From the NCBI GenBank assembly GCA_963681505.1, contig OY811980.1:8267955-8331954 (forward strand): 64,000 bases of DNA, given 5' to 3'. This stretch comes from Eunapius fragilis (taxonomy: Eukaryota; Porifera; Demospongiae; Spongillida; Spongillidae). The notes under the pieces were generated by a model, which was not told the DNA's origin, made no database searches, and worked only from the letters and a program-made list of their open reading frames with translations. The number at the start of each line of letters is the position of its first letter. The first letter of the stretch is position 1. Below are positions 18,679 to 44,509 of the stretch, one piece after another. The translations under genes were made by a program, and so were the position numbers.

Positions 18679-20913
18679 TCATATGTGATCTCCCACTGTG
18701 GAAATGACAAAGTCCTTCAGAAATGATGTAATGTTGTCTGTGTTGAGATCCAGTCCCAAAAACCTGCTTACCACTGCAGAGCATCTTATAGAAGGGGGTG
18801 TGGAGAGGTAGGGGGAGGGAATGGAATGAAGCATGATGGATTGCTGGGGTGGTTTGAGAGCATACACTTGCAGCTGCCTCTTCGTGTCCGGTTCCCTGAC
18901 CTTTCCTATGGCCTTGTTCTGCCGAATCAACTCAGAAACCTTTTTGAAAGTAAAAGCACACACTGATAATATAGCAAGTGATGGCCACTCGTGACCACGC
19001 CCACTTCTGCTGCCCGTTGGACCATATTTGCAGGAAGCCCTACACCTGCAGCAATGTGACAGGCGTAACTGATATCAGACATGCCAGGGACCAGCTGGTA
19101 GAGAAACACCATCTCCTCTCCATCATGCATCGTGTCCATGGTCTATCCAGGGTATTAAAAGTTCTTAACCCCTGAATAGCCAGCCATGTGCCACACACAC
19201 TCACGAGGTACTCCAAGAGCCCTGAGTCAGGCAAGAGTTTTTGTTTCACGAGACCATGGAAATGGGTGGAAACAAGCACTGAAGGACACTGTGACTCCTG
19301 GGCCAGCCAGTGCCTCAGAGAGGCTGTAAGGAGTGCTAGACCATCAACCTTCAAGTGTGTGTGTGTGTGTGTGTACATGTGTGTGTTACTACCCTGACTG
19401 CTGTAGGATGTATGGGACATACTGTGGCTGTTCCCTTTCCATATTCATCCAATAGAACCAATGATTTCTCCGAGCTCTCTCTCAGAGCTACTGCCACCTG
19501 TGGAGTAGGTAGATAAGCACGCTGCTTAAAAATGGCTTGTCACCTTCGTACTTGATTAAGGTCTATCATGAATGTTGACAATGCCACAGATACAGTCTCC
19601 CTGGTACGAATACGTGTAAATATACGATCCACCATTCCAATTAGTGCCACCTCAGCAGGAACAAAACTACCCAGGTGTGCCATGAACACCAATAGGCCGA
19701 CCTAGAGCAAAGGAAAGGAGGGGAGGAGGAGGAAAGGAAGAGGGGAGGGGGAGGGGAGGGGAGGAAGAGGGGAGGGGGAGGGGAGGAAGAGGGGAGGGGG
19801 AGGGGAGAAAGAGGGTAGGAGGAAGAGGGGAGGGGAGGGGGGGGAAGATAAACTTAAGTGTTAGGCAACGATTGGTCATGGAAAGTTTAACAAGCAATGG
19901 AAGAATGCACATGACAGTTGACAACACACTTGCTTCAGGTAGACACTCTTGCCACTGGCATTTGGGCCTGTCAGGATCTTCATCCTGCCATGTTTGAGGT
20001 CAATGGATGTGTCGTTTGGGACAAAGGTAGTGACACAGAGCTCTTGAAGAGGGTGTCTAGAGGGCAGGGGAGGTGGGGAGGAGGGAGGGGAGGAGAGAAG
20101 TAATGGGGAGGAGGGTGATGACATACAAGGTGCACGTGGTTGCACTGACCTTCCTGCCTTGATGCGTATACCTGGCTCTTCTCGTAATTCAGGCCTTACA
20201 CAATTGTTCTCTCGAGCAAAAAGTGCAAGTGACAGAAGACTGTAGCAATGGTAGCAGCTCTAACCACACCTACTATCCACTTGAACCCTGTCCCCCATAC
20301 CATACCAGTCCAGCTCAGCAGCCAATTCCACTGTGCTCAGGAGTGTGTTGGCCTGTTCCAAAATTACAGCTTGTAGCCTATGCATTATGACTGTCTCACG
20401 ATCTGGGTAAGATGGGTGACTTGTGATGATCTGGGTAAGATGGGTGACTTGTGATGATCTAGGTAAAATGGGTGACTTGTGATGATCTAGGTAAAATGGG
20501 TGACTTGTGATGATCTAGGTAAGATGGGTGACTTGTGATGATCTAGGTAAGATGGGTGTCTTGTGATGATCTAGGTAAGATGGGTGACTTGTGATGATCT
20601 AGGTAAGATGGGTGACTTGTGATGATCTAGGTAAGATGGGTGACTTGTGATGATCTAGGTAAGATGGGTGACTTGTGGTGATGGTTATCACAATGGCACA
20701 GAACATCCATCATACATGTACAAATACACATAAATATATGCACACAACACACACCTGTGATTTCACACTGTGTGTCCCCTAATTGAGCATCCAGTTCCTT
20801 TGTCCTGTCAGTCTTATAGTGAACCATGTTATTCGATAGAAACTGTGGGAGGAAGGAAGAAAGTGATGTGATCACATAGGAGTTCTGATGCACAAACACA
20901 AAACACAAAACAC

Positions 20914-20972
<59 letters not shown>

Positions 20973-23900
20973 ACAAACTCCATCCCAGGCAGTACAAAAT
21001 CTTTCTCATCCTGCATGTGAGGAGCTCTTGGCACAGCCAGAAGGAAGCCAAGCTATGTAATGCAGTGAATAAACAGAGTGGAAGCAAATCACCATGGTTA
21101 CCTGAGGGACATAGATAATGGTGCACTGAGCAATGTCATCAGGTAGCTTAGCCAACTCTTCCTCAGCCACCTGTGTCATCAGGTCAGGTAGTCCATTATA
21201 CAGACGCTTCTCTGGAGTCATGCCAGGAGTGATGTAGGTCATGTGATGGTTGATGTAGGTCATGTGATGGTTGATGTAGGTCATATGACAAAGACTTACT
21301 TTCATCTAGTTCAGAGTCAACATTTGGCTTCACTACAAACCTATTATGAAGAGCTGATTCATCAAAATCTATCTGACAAGATAGGGAGGAGTGTGAAGTG
21401 TGGAGGCGTGATAATGAGAGAGTTATGTATGTACACAATGCATTCTCCAGACCACCAAACCAGTGTGGAATTGGACTTAGGTGATATAGAAGTGTGTATG
21501 CCAGACAGTAAGGACAGCAGGGCAGGTATGGAATTGGGAATTGAAGCAGGTATGGAATTGGGAATTGAAGCAGGTATGGAATTGGGAATTGGAAAGCTGG
21601 TATGGAATTGTGTATTGAACAGCTGGTATGGAATTGGGTATTGGGACAAGGTATGGAATTGGGTATTGGATAGCAGGTATGGAATTGGGTATTAGATATG
21701 GAACTGGGTATTGGGACAAGATATGGAATTGGGTATTGGACAGCAGGTATGGAATTGGGTATAAATTTGAGCTACTCACAATCTGACTGATAAGACTGGC
21801 CATTCTTGGCAGTTCATCTGAGAAGGTTGCTGCTATCTGTGTGAAAGGACACATGAACACAGAGTAGGGTTAGTAAGAAATTAAATACCCGTCTGAAGAT
21901 GGTAATGTTCTCTGGTAGAGACCTACACATATCACCAATGAAGATAGCATTGTACACTGTCTGCAAGTATAGAGGGTGGGGCAGAGGGTGGGGAGGTGGG
22001 GCAGAGGGTGGGAAGGTGGGGCAGAGGGTGGGAAGGTGGGGCAGAGGGTGGGAAGGTGGGAAGGTGGGGCAGAGGGTGGGAAGGTGGGGCAGAGGGTGGG
22101 AAGGTGAGGCAGAGGGTGGGAAGGTGAGGCAGAGGGTGGGAAGGTGGGGCAGAGGGTGGGAAGGTGGGGCAGAGGGTGGGAAGGTGGGGCAGCGGGTGGG
22201 AAGGTGAGGCAGAGGGTGGGAAGGTGAGGCAGAGGGTGGGAAGGTGGGGCAGAGGGTGGGAAGGTGAGGCAGAGGGTGGGAAGGTGAGGCAGAGGGTGGG
22301 GAGGTGAGGCAGAGGGTGGGAAGGTGGGGCAGAGGGTGGGAAGGTGGGGCAGAGGGTGGGAAGGTGGGGCAGAGGGTGGGAAGGTGGGGCAGAGGGTGGG
22401 AAGGTGAGGCAGAGGGTGGGAAGGTGGGGCAGAGGGTGGGAAGGTGGGGCAGAGGGTGGGAAGGTGGGGCAGAGGGTGGGAAGGTGGGGCAGAGGGTGGG
22501 AAGGTGGGGCAGAGGGTGGGAAGGTGGGGCAGAGGGTGGGAAGGTGGGGCAGAGGGTGGGAAGGTGGGGCAGAGGGTGGGAAGGTGGGGCAGAGGGTGGG
22601 AAGGTGGGGCAGAGGGTGGGAAGGTGGGGCAGAGGGTGGGAAGGTGGGGCAGAGGGTGGGAAGGTGGGGCAGAGGGTGGGGAGGTGGGGCAGAGGGTGGG
22701 AAGGTGAAGTAGAGGGTGGGAAGGTGAAGTAGAGGGTGGGAAGGTGAAGTAGAGGGTGGGAAGGTGGGGCAGAGGGTGGGAAGGTGGGGCAGAGGGTGGG
22801 AAGGTGAGGCAGAGGGTGGGAAGGTGAAGTAGAGGGTGGGGCAGAGAGTTCAGTGGGTGGTACCTTGTACAGGGCCTGCCAATCATTGATGGAGCATTGG
22901 GCAGTCTCCATGCGAGTCAATATTCTCTGTGGACCAAAGGCACCATGAAGACCCTCCCACTTCCTCCTACATGGCCTCTCCCACTTCCTCCTACATGGCC
23001 CCTCCCACTTCCTCCTACATGGCCCCTCCCACTTCCTCCTACATGACCCCTCCCACTTCTCCCTTACTGGTATGTTCCTGATGTGTTTAAGACATTCTTG
23101 GAGGCTGTTGGCCAGCTCTGTATTCCTTGGACTGGTCAAAAAGCCAATGGCATCTAATCTCTGTTGAAGTGAGGGCAGGTCCCTCAGTGGCCTCTGGAAC
23201 CAGAGCCTGGGAGTATTGGAACCAGGTTGTGTGTCAGAGCCCTCCCCCTACTCCATGACCAGTACCACCTTAGCATTCTTGTACCCAAAGGAGACTTCGT
23301 CTTATTCATGATGCCTGAAAGTGGGCGGAGCAGGAAATCGATGGGGGAGGGACAGGGATTAGTGTTACCAAACAACGAGAGCCCCTCCTTGGCCCCGCCC
23401 CCTTCCTTGTAGACAGAGGGGTGTGACTCCTTCTGAAATATCTGCAGTGCACTGATGTGTGTGAGTGGTGTGAGGGTGATGTGTGTGGGTGGTATGTGAG
23501 GGTGATGTGTGGGTGGTTATGTGAGGGCGATGTGTGTGGGGTATGTGAGGGTGATGTGTGTGGGTGGTTATGTGAGGGTGATGTGGATGGGTGGTATGTG
23601 AGGGTGATGTGTGTGGGTGGTTATGTGAGGGTGATGTGTGTGGGTGGTATGTGAGGGTGATGTGTGTGGATGGTATGTGAGGGTGTGTGTGGGTGGTTAT
23701 GTGAGGGTGATGTGTGGGTGGTTATGTGAGGGTGATGTGTGGGTGGTTATGTGAGGGTGATGTGTGTGGGTGGTATGTGAGGGTGATGTGTGTGGGTGGT
23801 TATGTGAGGGTGATGTGTGTGGGTGGTTATGTGAGGGTGATGTGTGTGGGTGGTACGTGAGGGTGATGTGTGGCAAACACATGAAATGAGATTACGTATA

Positions 23901-24832
23901 AGAGTTTTCATCCACCACTACAAGCTGTTCTCTGCAGGTAGGGAGTAGTATGAGGGGTGTGGCAGCATGGGTGTGGCTTACAGGGAGAATGTGCGCAGTG
24001 CCAGAATGGGGACTGGTACAGACGTGTCTTCCAGCTCAACACCCAGCCTTTTCTTTTCAACGTACTTGAGAAGTGCCCCAATGCTGCGTACCTGCAAGAC
24101 GTCATATTTCGTCATCATTATGATTATGTAATCACATTGACGGCGCCCGCCTACCAAGTTCTGACTCTCCATGGGAAGAAGACTGGACACGAGGACGTGA
24201 CGTTGGTCGGCCGTGGCATTCGCGGGTACACCAGGTAAATTGGTGGCGAGCAGCCGGTGTTTGCACGTCTCCAACTCTTAAACGAGCGGCAAGCGATGTA
24301 CTATATACCAAAGCTGGTGGGTAGGGACCTACTGAAGTCTGAGCTTGGAAGAATTTCAACTTTGGCTGTCCGGCCATTCTCTTCCTCCGGAATGGCTGAA
24401 ATATAAAAGCTTGATTGGTGTTGCAGGCAAAGCCCGTCATACCGTAAGCTCGAAGAATACGAAGAAGTCTCTCGTCCACTTTGGAGCTCACCACGATGAC
24501 TTTAGGCTCCACTTGCGCTAGGACTAAGTTAATGTGATGACTCATGCACAGTAGACGAGAAACAAAGGCGCACCTCGCTTCATAAGACCAAAGTCTTCAG
24601 CCTCGGCAATGTCACACATAGTGTGTAAATAACCACTGTCTACGGAGTAGAAGGAGAGACCGAGCTTCCATCCTCCCCACACCACACACATCACCATCTC
24701 TTCGATGGTGTCACCCTCCATATCCATGTTACGCAACCCGCAGCTGTGTGATAGAATGTCGCTTTCGTCCATGGCAGCGGAGGTATCTCCGCTCCTTTCA
24801 GGCTGCTTTTCGTTAGCTCCAGAATTAGACAT
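18679..24832 (-). CDS. MSH5: MutS homolog 5, meiotic crossover factor
   Basis: Twenty-three exons, 869 aa (human 834): 24832-24574, 24523-24333, 24274-24155, 24091-23982, 23931-23896, 23451-23369, 23314-23269, 23206-23068, 22926-22864, 21960-21889, 21836-21780, 21372-21300, 21211-21102, 21052-20972, 20842-20755, 20402-20306, 20239-20150, 20056-19930, 19701-19552, 19497-19423, 19348-19205, 19142-19005, 18939-18679. Walker A GPNASGKS (602-609) and Walker [13 protein letters not shown] (D681/E682) mark the ATPase; the clamp and lever regions match MSH5, e.g. [10 protein letters not shown] and [16 protein letters not shown]. With MSH4 it forms the MutS-gamma clamp that stabilises Holliday junctions in meiosis and lacks mismatch recognition. 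The last exon is an uninterrupted frame with a long low-similarity stretch that might hide a small intron. Confidence 0.93.
20401..20682. repeat. 28-bp repeat duplicating an MSH5 splice acceptor
   Basis: About ten copies of gatctaggtaagatgggtga plus cttgtgat. On the minus strand every unit contains catcttacc(c/t)ag followed by AT, the same as the acceptor of MSH5 exon 20402-20306, which is the last copy of the array. Confidence 0.9.
20917..20971. repeat. (CA)n microsatellite at an MSH5 donor
   Basis: CA run beginning directly at the GTGTGT donor of MSH5 exon 21052-20972 (minus strand). Confidence 0.93.
21530..21765. repeat. Approximately 24-26-bp minisatellite, MSH5 intron
   Basis: Degenerate copies of ggtatggaattgggtattgg between MSH5 exons 21836-21780 and 21372-21300. 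Confidence 0.85.
21972..22852. repeat. 20-bp minisatellite, MSH5 intron
   Basis: About 44 near-identical copies of ggtggggcagagggtgggaa. On the transcribed minus strand this is a continuous C/T-rich tract running up to the acceptor of exon 21960-21889. Long [13 protein letters not shown] open frames are artefacts. Confidence 0.95.
23457..23870. repeat. Approximately 27-bp GT-rich minisatellite, MSH5 intron
   Basis: Copies of gtgagggtgatgtgtgtggg plus tggttat between MSH5 exons 23931-23896 and 23451-23369. A separate 24-bp array (cctcctacatggcccctccc-like) lies at about 22945-23060. Confidence 0.9.
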
Positions 24833-25488
24833 CTTGCGGACGTTTCTTTGTAACCAGCTGGAGACGCGCATGCGCGTTTATTATATGCTACAACACTGAT
24901 CGTGAGCTATAGAAACAACACCCATTATATTGAACGCCCTACCGGACCGCTGGTTCCCAGCAACTCATATTGCTGAGAATGTAGCTCGCTTGCATGACGC
25001 TTCAATTAAGGAAACGACAGAGTACGGATGTACACGGACAATATGGCAGGGTGTTAAGTCATACAGAAATGAACATGCAGAAGGTGGTTCGAACCATTGG
25101 TTATGATATATTTTCAGAGTGGGACCAAATCGGGCCAAACTAAAGAACATTACATGCATGTACTTGATAAATGAAGCCTAGCATAGATCAGAAAACATTT
25201 TTAATTTTAAGCACAACGGAGTTACCATGGTGATAGTGTTTGTCCATTACATTTCATGATCTATGCTCTCCAGCAGTGTTAAGCAAAGCAATGAGTTAAC
25301 CACACCCACTCCCACTACAGGATGAGTTATAAACATGTCATCTTGGCTAGACAATGCATTATGTACAAGAAATAGATATTTGATATGAGGAAACCTAGAT
25401 GCTGTTAATACATGTCATCTTGGCTAGACAATGCATTATGTACAAGAAATAGATATTTGATATGAGGAAACCTAGATGCTGTTAATAA
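24833..25488. other. Intergenic region upstream of MSH5
   Basis: 656 bp between the MSH5 start codon and the stop codon of the EGF/LamG gene; both are on the minus strand, so this holds the MSH5 promoter and the 3' UTR of the larger gene. It contains a 77-bp direct duplication (separate entry). No further gene was seen. Confidence 0.7.
25334..25487. repeat. Two direct copies of a 77-bp sequence in a 3' UTR
   Basis: Two adjacent near-identical copies starting catgtcatcttggctagaca (25334 and 25411). They lie immediately downstream of the stop codon of the EGF/LamG gene (minus strand, 25489), so the unit nearer the gene begins two bases after the stop. Confidence 0.9.
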
Positions 25489-38587
<13,099 letters not shown>

Positions 38588-38778
38588 TACTTGTTTCTTA
38601 TGTGATCGCCGTTCAAAAGAGCTCCATCACGTGAGATAACTATTCATAACTTTGTTTTCAGATGCACGTTAATGTTTAATAAAATCAGTATGCCCATATC
38701 AATGAATAGGTGACCTGAACTGAATACTGGGTACAAACACACATACAACACACACAAGTGGTCTGACACAAATGCTCT

Positions 38779-39539
38779 TTAGAAATGCGAGAAGCCCCAT
38801 GAGTCATCCTCCCTTCCAAAGACAACAAAGTATGTGTACACTGTGCCAAAGACAAAGAGATTAGCAGCAGCTATTAGTCCTGCCGATGCCACCTGGATCT
38901 ACGAGGACAAGAGGGGCGTGTGAACACCACACACATGACTGTCTCTTTCCTCTCACCACTGCCTTCCTTGCAAGAACAGCAGGTAGCCCTGTAAGTACGA
39001 CGTGTGCTCGTGAAAGTGCTGGGATTAGATTAAATAACTCACCAAAGCCGCTGACAACTACGCAAGCAGACAAGAAGTAACAGATGTCAAATACAATACC
39101 TCTGTTAAAAGGAAATCATTGCAACCAAGCTAAACTACTTAGTAATGGCGCATACAAGCTCTCTGACGATAGATAATCGGCACTTTTAAGCCTCCTCGCA
39201 AAGGCCAGTGGTACTGGCGACAGCAGGTAGAGAACCACTAGACGGAGAAGTTGACATCACAACAAAACTCGAGTTACGAGCGGGGTTACTCACATACAAA
39301 CATCCCCCACCAATTAATAATGCCACTGTGAGAGGGAAGGTCACAAGCACAGGTCACGACTGTTGTGTTTCACTGAACTTACGCGTTGCCAGGGAACTGT
39401 AGCGCGCAACCGATAAACAATAAACAAACACCCAATGATGCCGTCAGTGCCATTAAGATCAACCTACGGGCATTAGCGGTCTTTTAGCGGCTACCGTTGA
39501 TGTCAGTACTTACGAGATAAAAGTCTTGTTCTTCTCCAT
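38779..39539 (-). CDS. LEPROT: Leptin receptor overlapping transcript / VPS55 family membrane protein
   Basis: Seven exons: 39539-39514, 39463-39383, 39325-39294, 39237-39156, 39101-39043, 38988-38957, 38898-38779; 143 aa (human 131). Four hydrophobic segments fit the VPS55 fold: MALTASLGVCLLFIGCALQ, WGMFVLVLYLLSPVPLAF, ICYFLSACVVVSGFG and LIAAANLFVFGTVYTYFVV. The ending FGREDDSWGF matches the family tail FGRGDDFSWEQW. Acts in endosome-to-vacuole/lysosome sorting and, in vertebrates, in surface levels of leptin receptor. Two exons are only 32 nt. Shares a short promoter with PRMT3. Confidence 0.93.
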
Positions 39540-39664
39540 CTCTTTGGTTTACAAATGACGTCAGTCACATGACGCAAGCATACCGTAAATGTATTTACGG
39601 GTTTAAATTGCGTTGCAAAAAAATATAGTGGTGCCATGTGCGGTACGATTTAGCAGTTTTAGGC
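39540..39664. promoter_or_regulatory. Bidirectional promoter region, LEPROT / PRMT3
   Basis: 125 bp between divergent start codons, containing TGACGTCA-like and CACATGACG motifs near 39555-39575. Shared promoter inferred from arrangement. Confidence 0.6.
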
Positions 39665-42139
<2,475 letters not shown>

Positions 42140-42183
42140 CAATTCATTCGAACTTATTAATTTTCCCGCCAACACATGCTGTG

Positions 42184-43881
42184 ATGGATAATAGGAGCGT
42201 CGTACATATTTTGGAAAGAAGGAAGGTACGCATGTGTTTTAGGTGGAGCTGAGCGTAATGGCACTTTACAGACAGAAATATGCGCCGCCAGAAGCAATGC
42301 CCTGCTTCCGTCGGCAATAGCCTTTACGACCATCAATCTTGATGACATAATGGATGTCGACAGAGCCTTGGTGAATGGGTGAGCTTAAAATAACAAGGAA
42401 GTTATCAAACTCATCTGCATTTTTCAGCCATATCATTTTAGGCTTCACGCGGGACGGTCAGCATCTAATATCCTACCAGTGTCGTGTGGACGCGCTCCAC
42501 ACATACTCCCTTCACTGGTGGCGCTTTAATCTGCGCTCACCGCTGCGTCACGTGCACTATGAAGAGCTATTTCGCGGAGAGAAAATTGAGCAGGATCTGC
42601 ACTTAATCGTCTGTCAGACTCCAGACGATGGGTCTGTTGTGGTGTTGGGTTCAACGTTGGGACTCGCTGAAGATGACTGCAGATCTTGCTACATCAGTGT
42701 TCTTCCCTCTTGCAACCCAGAGGACACCACACGTAAACCAAGCAGTACCTTCCACATCAAATACGAGCTCCTTCCTCCATACCCACCTTTTTCTCCTTCA
42801 CTGAGTCTATCATTAACAGGTACCATCCCTGCTCCCCTCACTTACAGTGCACAAACCACACCCACTCCACAGGCAGTATAATACTCAACACAGGAGATAC
42901 CCTGGTGGCCATTTGCTATGCTGCGGACATGTGTCAAAGGTCATCCCTGAGTACCTGCTCCGTCCATACTCACCAGCTGTTTGTTGGCCCTTCTGATGAC
43001 ATCACCATGTCACCTGGATGTGGTATGAACTCATGGTAGAGTGTTGGCCATGTGTCTAAGTTATCTCTCCTCCCATCTCATAGTTGTCAGTCCTTCACAA
43101 CTCCTTTTACCAGTGGAGGTGTACTGTGGTGACCAACACTGGATGTTGACGTCACGGAAACAGAAGGTATTATATTAGCCACGCAATCCGTCAGCTCCTC
43201 CCATGCCCCACCCCCCATCCCCTTGCAGGGGCACATAGAAGTTTGCCAGACCACTTTAGACATCGAACTCTGGCTAAGCAACCTCTTCCACACAGAACTG
43301 GGGAAAAGAGGAGTTGTATTCAATTCTGTCAATGATTATGACATGCAGCTGGCAGAGGTGTCGCCTAGTGGGTGTGTCCTGTTTGTGGTGGCAGTGGTAC
43401 TAGAAGCATGCACGCCTCCTTCCTGTCTGTAAGTTAAAGAGTGGCCCTTACTGCACACATGTTCTTACACTTGGAAGGGTTTCAGAGCAGAGTGCTTAAC
43501 CACAGTGGTTGTCGCGACGTGGGATGTAAACACTGGACAGGTATGCTGCATTGAATTTGAAGAGCTGAAGGAAGCCCACCCAGCGCACAAAAGGTGAGTG
43601 CTCCTCCAATGCTGCCTACTGTAGCACTAGACCACACCCCTACTCAGACGAGGCTCCACCTCTTCCTTGGCCCTGGAGCTGCGTAAGATGTGGCACACCC
43701 CCATCTCAGTGTGGACGAGCGTTAGGGCATTTTCCAACCACACTGTCTTCACTGGCAAGTGTTTACATACATGTGTGTGTGTGCCAATGCATCAGCCATG
43801 ACCTGCATCTCTGCAGGCAAGTCACTGCGCTCCTTATCACACCCCATCCTTCCTCTTGCTGTTGTGTTCAGTCATAGCTGA
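42184..43881 (+). CDS. DCAF15: DDB1- and CUL4-associated factor 15
   Basis: Exons 42184-42225, 42272-42378, 42428-42819, 42873-43022, 43084-43166, 43229-43438, 43478-43593, 43648-43754, 43817-43881; 423 aa against 600 in human. The N-terminal WD40-like half matches strongly (HIILGFTRDGQHLISYQ, LHWWRFNLRSPL, DLHLIVCQ), as does the C-terminal half (VNDYDMQLAEVSPSGCVLFV). The long disordered centre of the vertebrate protein is absent. Substrate receptor of the CRL4 ubiquitin ligase. The last intron appears to use a GC donor (TTCACTG|GCAAGT); a GT two bases later would give a different short tail. Its stop overlaps the 3' end of the opposing EF-hand gene. Confidence 0.88.
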
Positions 43882-44448
43882 ATAGACTTGTTTTAAGCAT
43901 CACTTCTATGAACTCTTGTTCACTGACCGTTCCGTCTCCATTCTTGTCTGCTTCAGTTATCATATTCTATTTAAAGGGACACTATGTGACAAGAGGTTGC
44001 ATCACTGAATGGTGCACACACACCTGCAATTCTCTCCTTTTTATTTTCAGTCCTGACTCTCTACTCGACATGACGAGGTCCTCCACTGACAAATATCCAT
44101 CGCCATCTTTGTCCATGATCCTAAAGCACTACGCGAGTATGTATGTTACTGCTAGTTTGCGCGCCATATGTATTGCAATACCTGTATAATTTCTTCATGC
44201 GCGTCAAAGTCACTTCCTTGAAGCATACTCACTAAGCTTGTAAAGACGTCGAACTGTACATCCTTCTTGCCGCTTGTGTTCACCTTCTGCAGCAGTTCAA
44301 ATACCTCTTCCGTTGCTGTCTTAAAACCAAGCAACCTGAGTGCTTTGCAGACTTCTTTGTCAGTAATTAGGTTTCTGTCGTTGGAAAAAAGGTCGAATAC
44401 CATCCGCAAATCCCTCAACTCCTGTTCTGTGAAACCCGAAGCTGTCAT
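43868..44448 (-). CDS. Calmodulin-like EF-hand protein
   Basis: Three exons: 44448-44182, 44128-44024, 43966-43868; 156 aa. Four EF-hand positions are visible. The first (NDRNLITDKE) and second (NTSGKKDVQFD) are degenerate; the third (DKDGDGYLSVED) and fourth (DKNGDGTVSEQE) have full calcium loops. Layout is that of the calmodulin/centrin/troponin C superfamily; I cannot assign an orthologue. An upstream frame extends beyond 44448 but the ATG at 44446-44448 directly before TASGFTEQEL is preferred. Convergent with DCAF15: coding ends overlap by 14 nt. Divergent from the GNAT gene with 61 bp between starts. Confidence 0.85.
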
Positions 44449-44509
44449 ATGGAGCTGATTACTATGGCAACAGTAAGCGGCAATAAACTGCGTATTAATT
44501 AGAAGGCTC
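44449..44509. promoter_or_regulatory. Bidirectional promoter region, EF-hand gene / GNAT gene
   Basis: Only 61 bp separate the divergent start codons, so the core promoters must overlap or use sequence inside the 5' exons. Inferred from arrangement. Confidence 0.5.

Noticed and set aside
21814-23139. 441-aa and 338-aa proline-rich frames on the minus strand
   Set aside because: Produced by the 20-bp MSH5 intron repeat; the real coding parts are the short exons at 23206-23068, 22926-22864 and 21960-21889.
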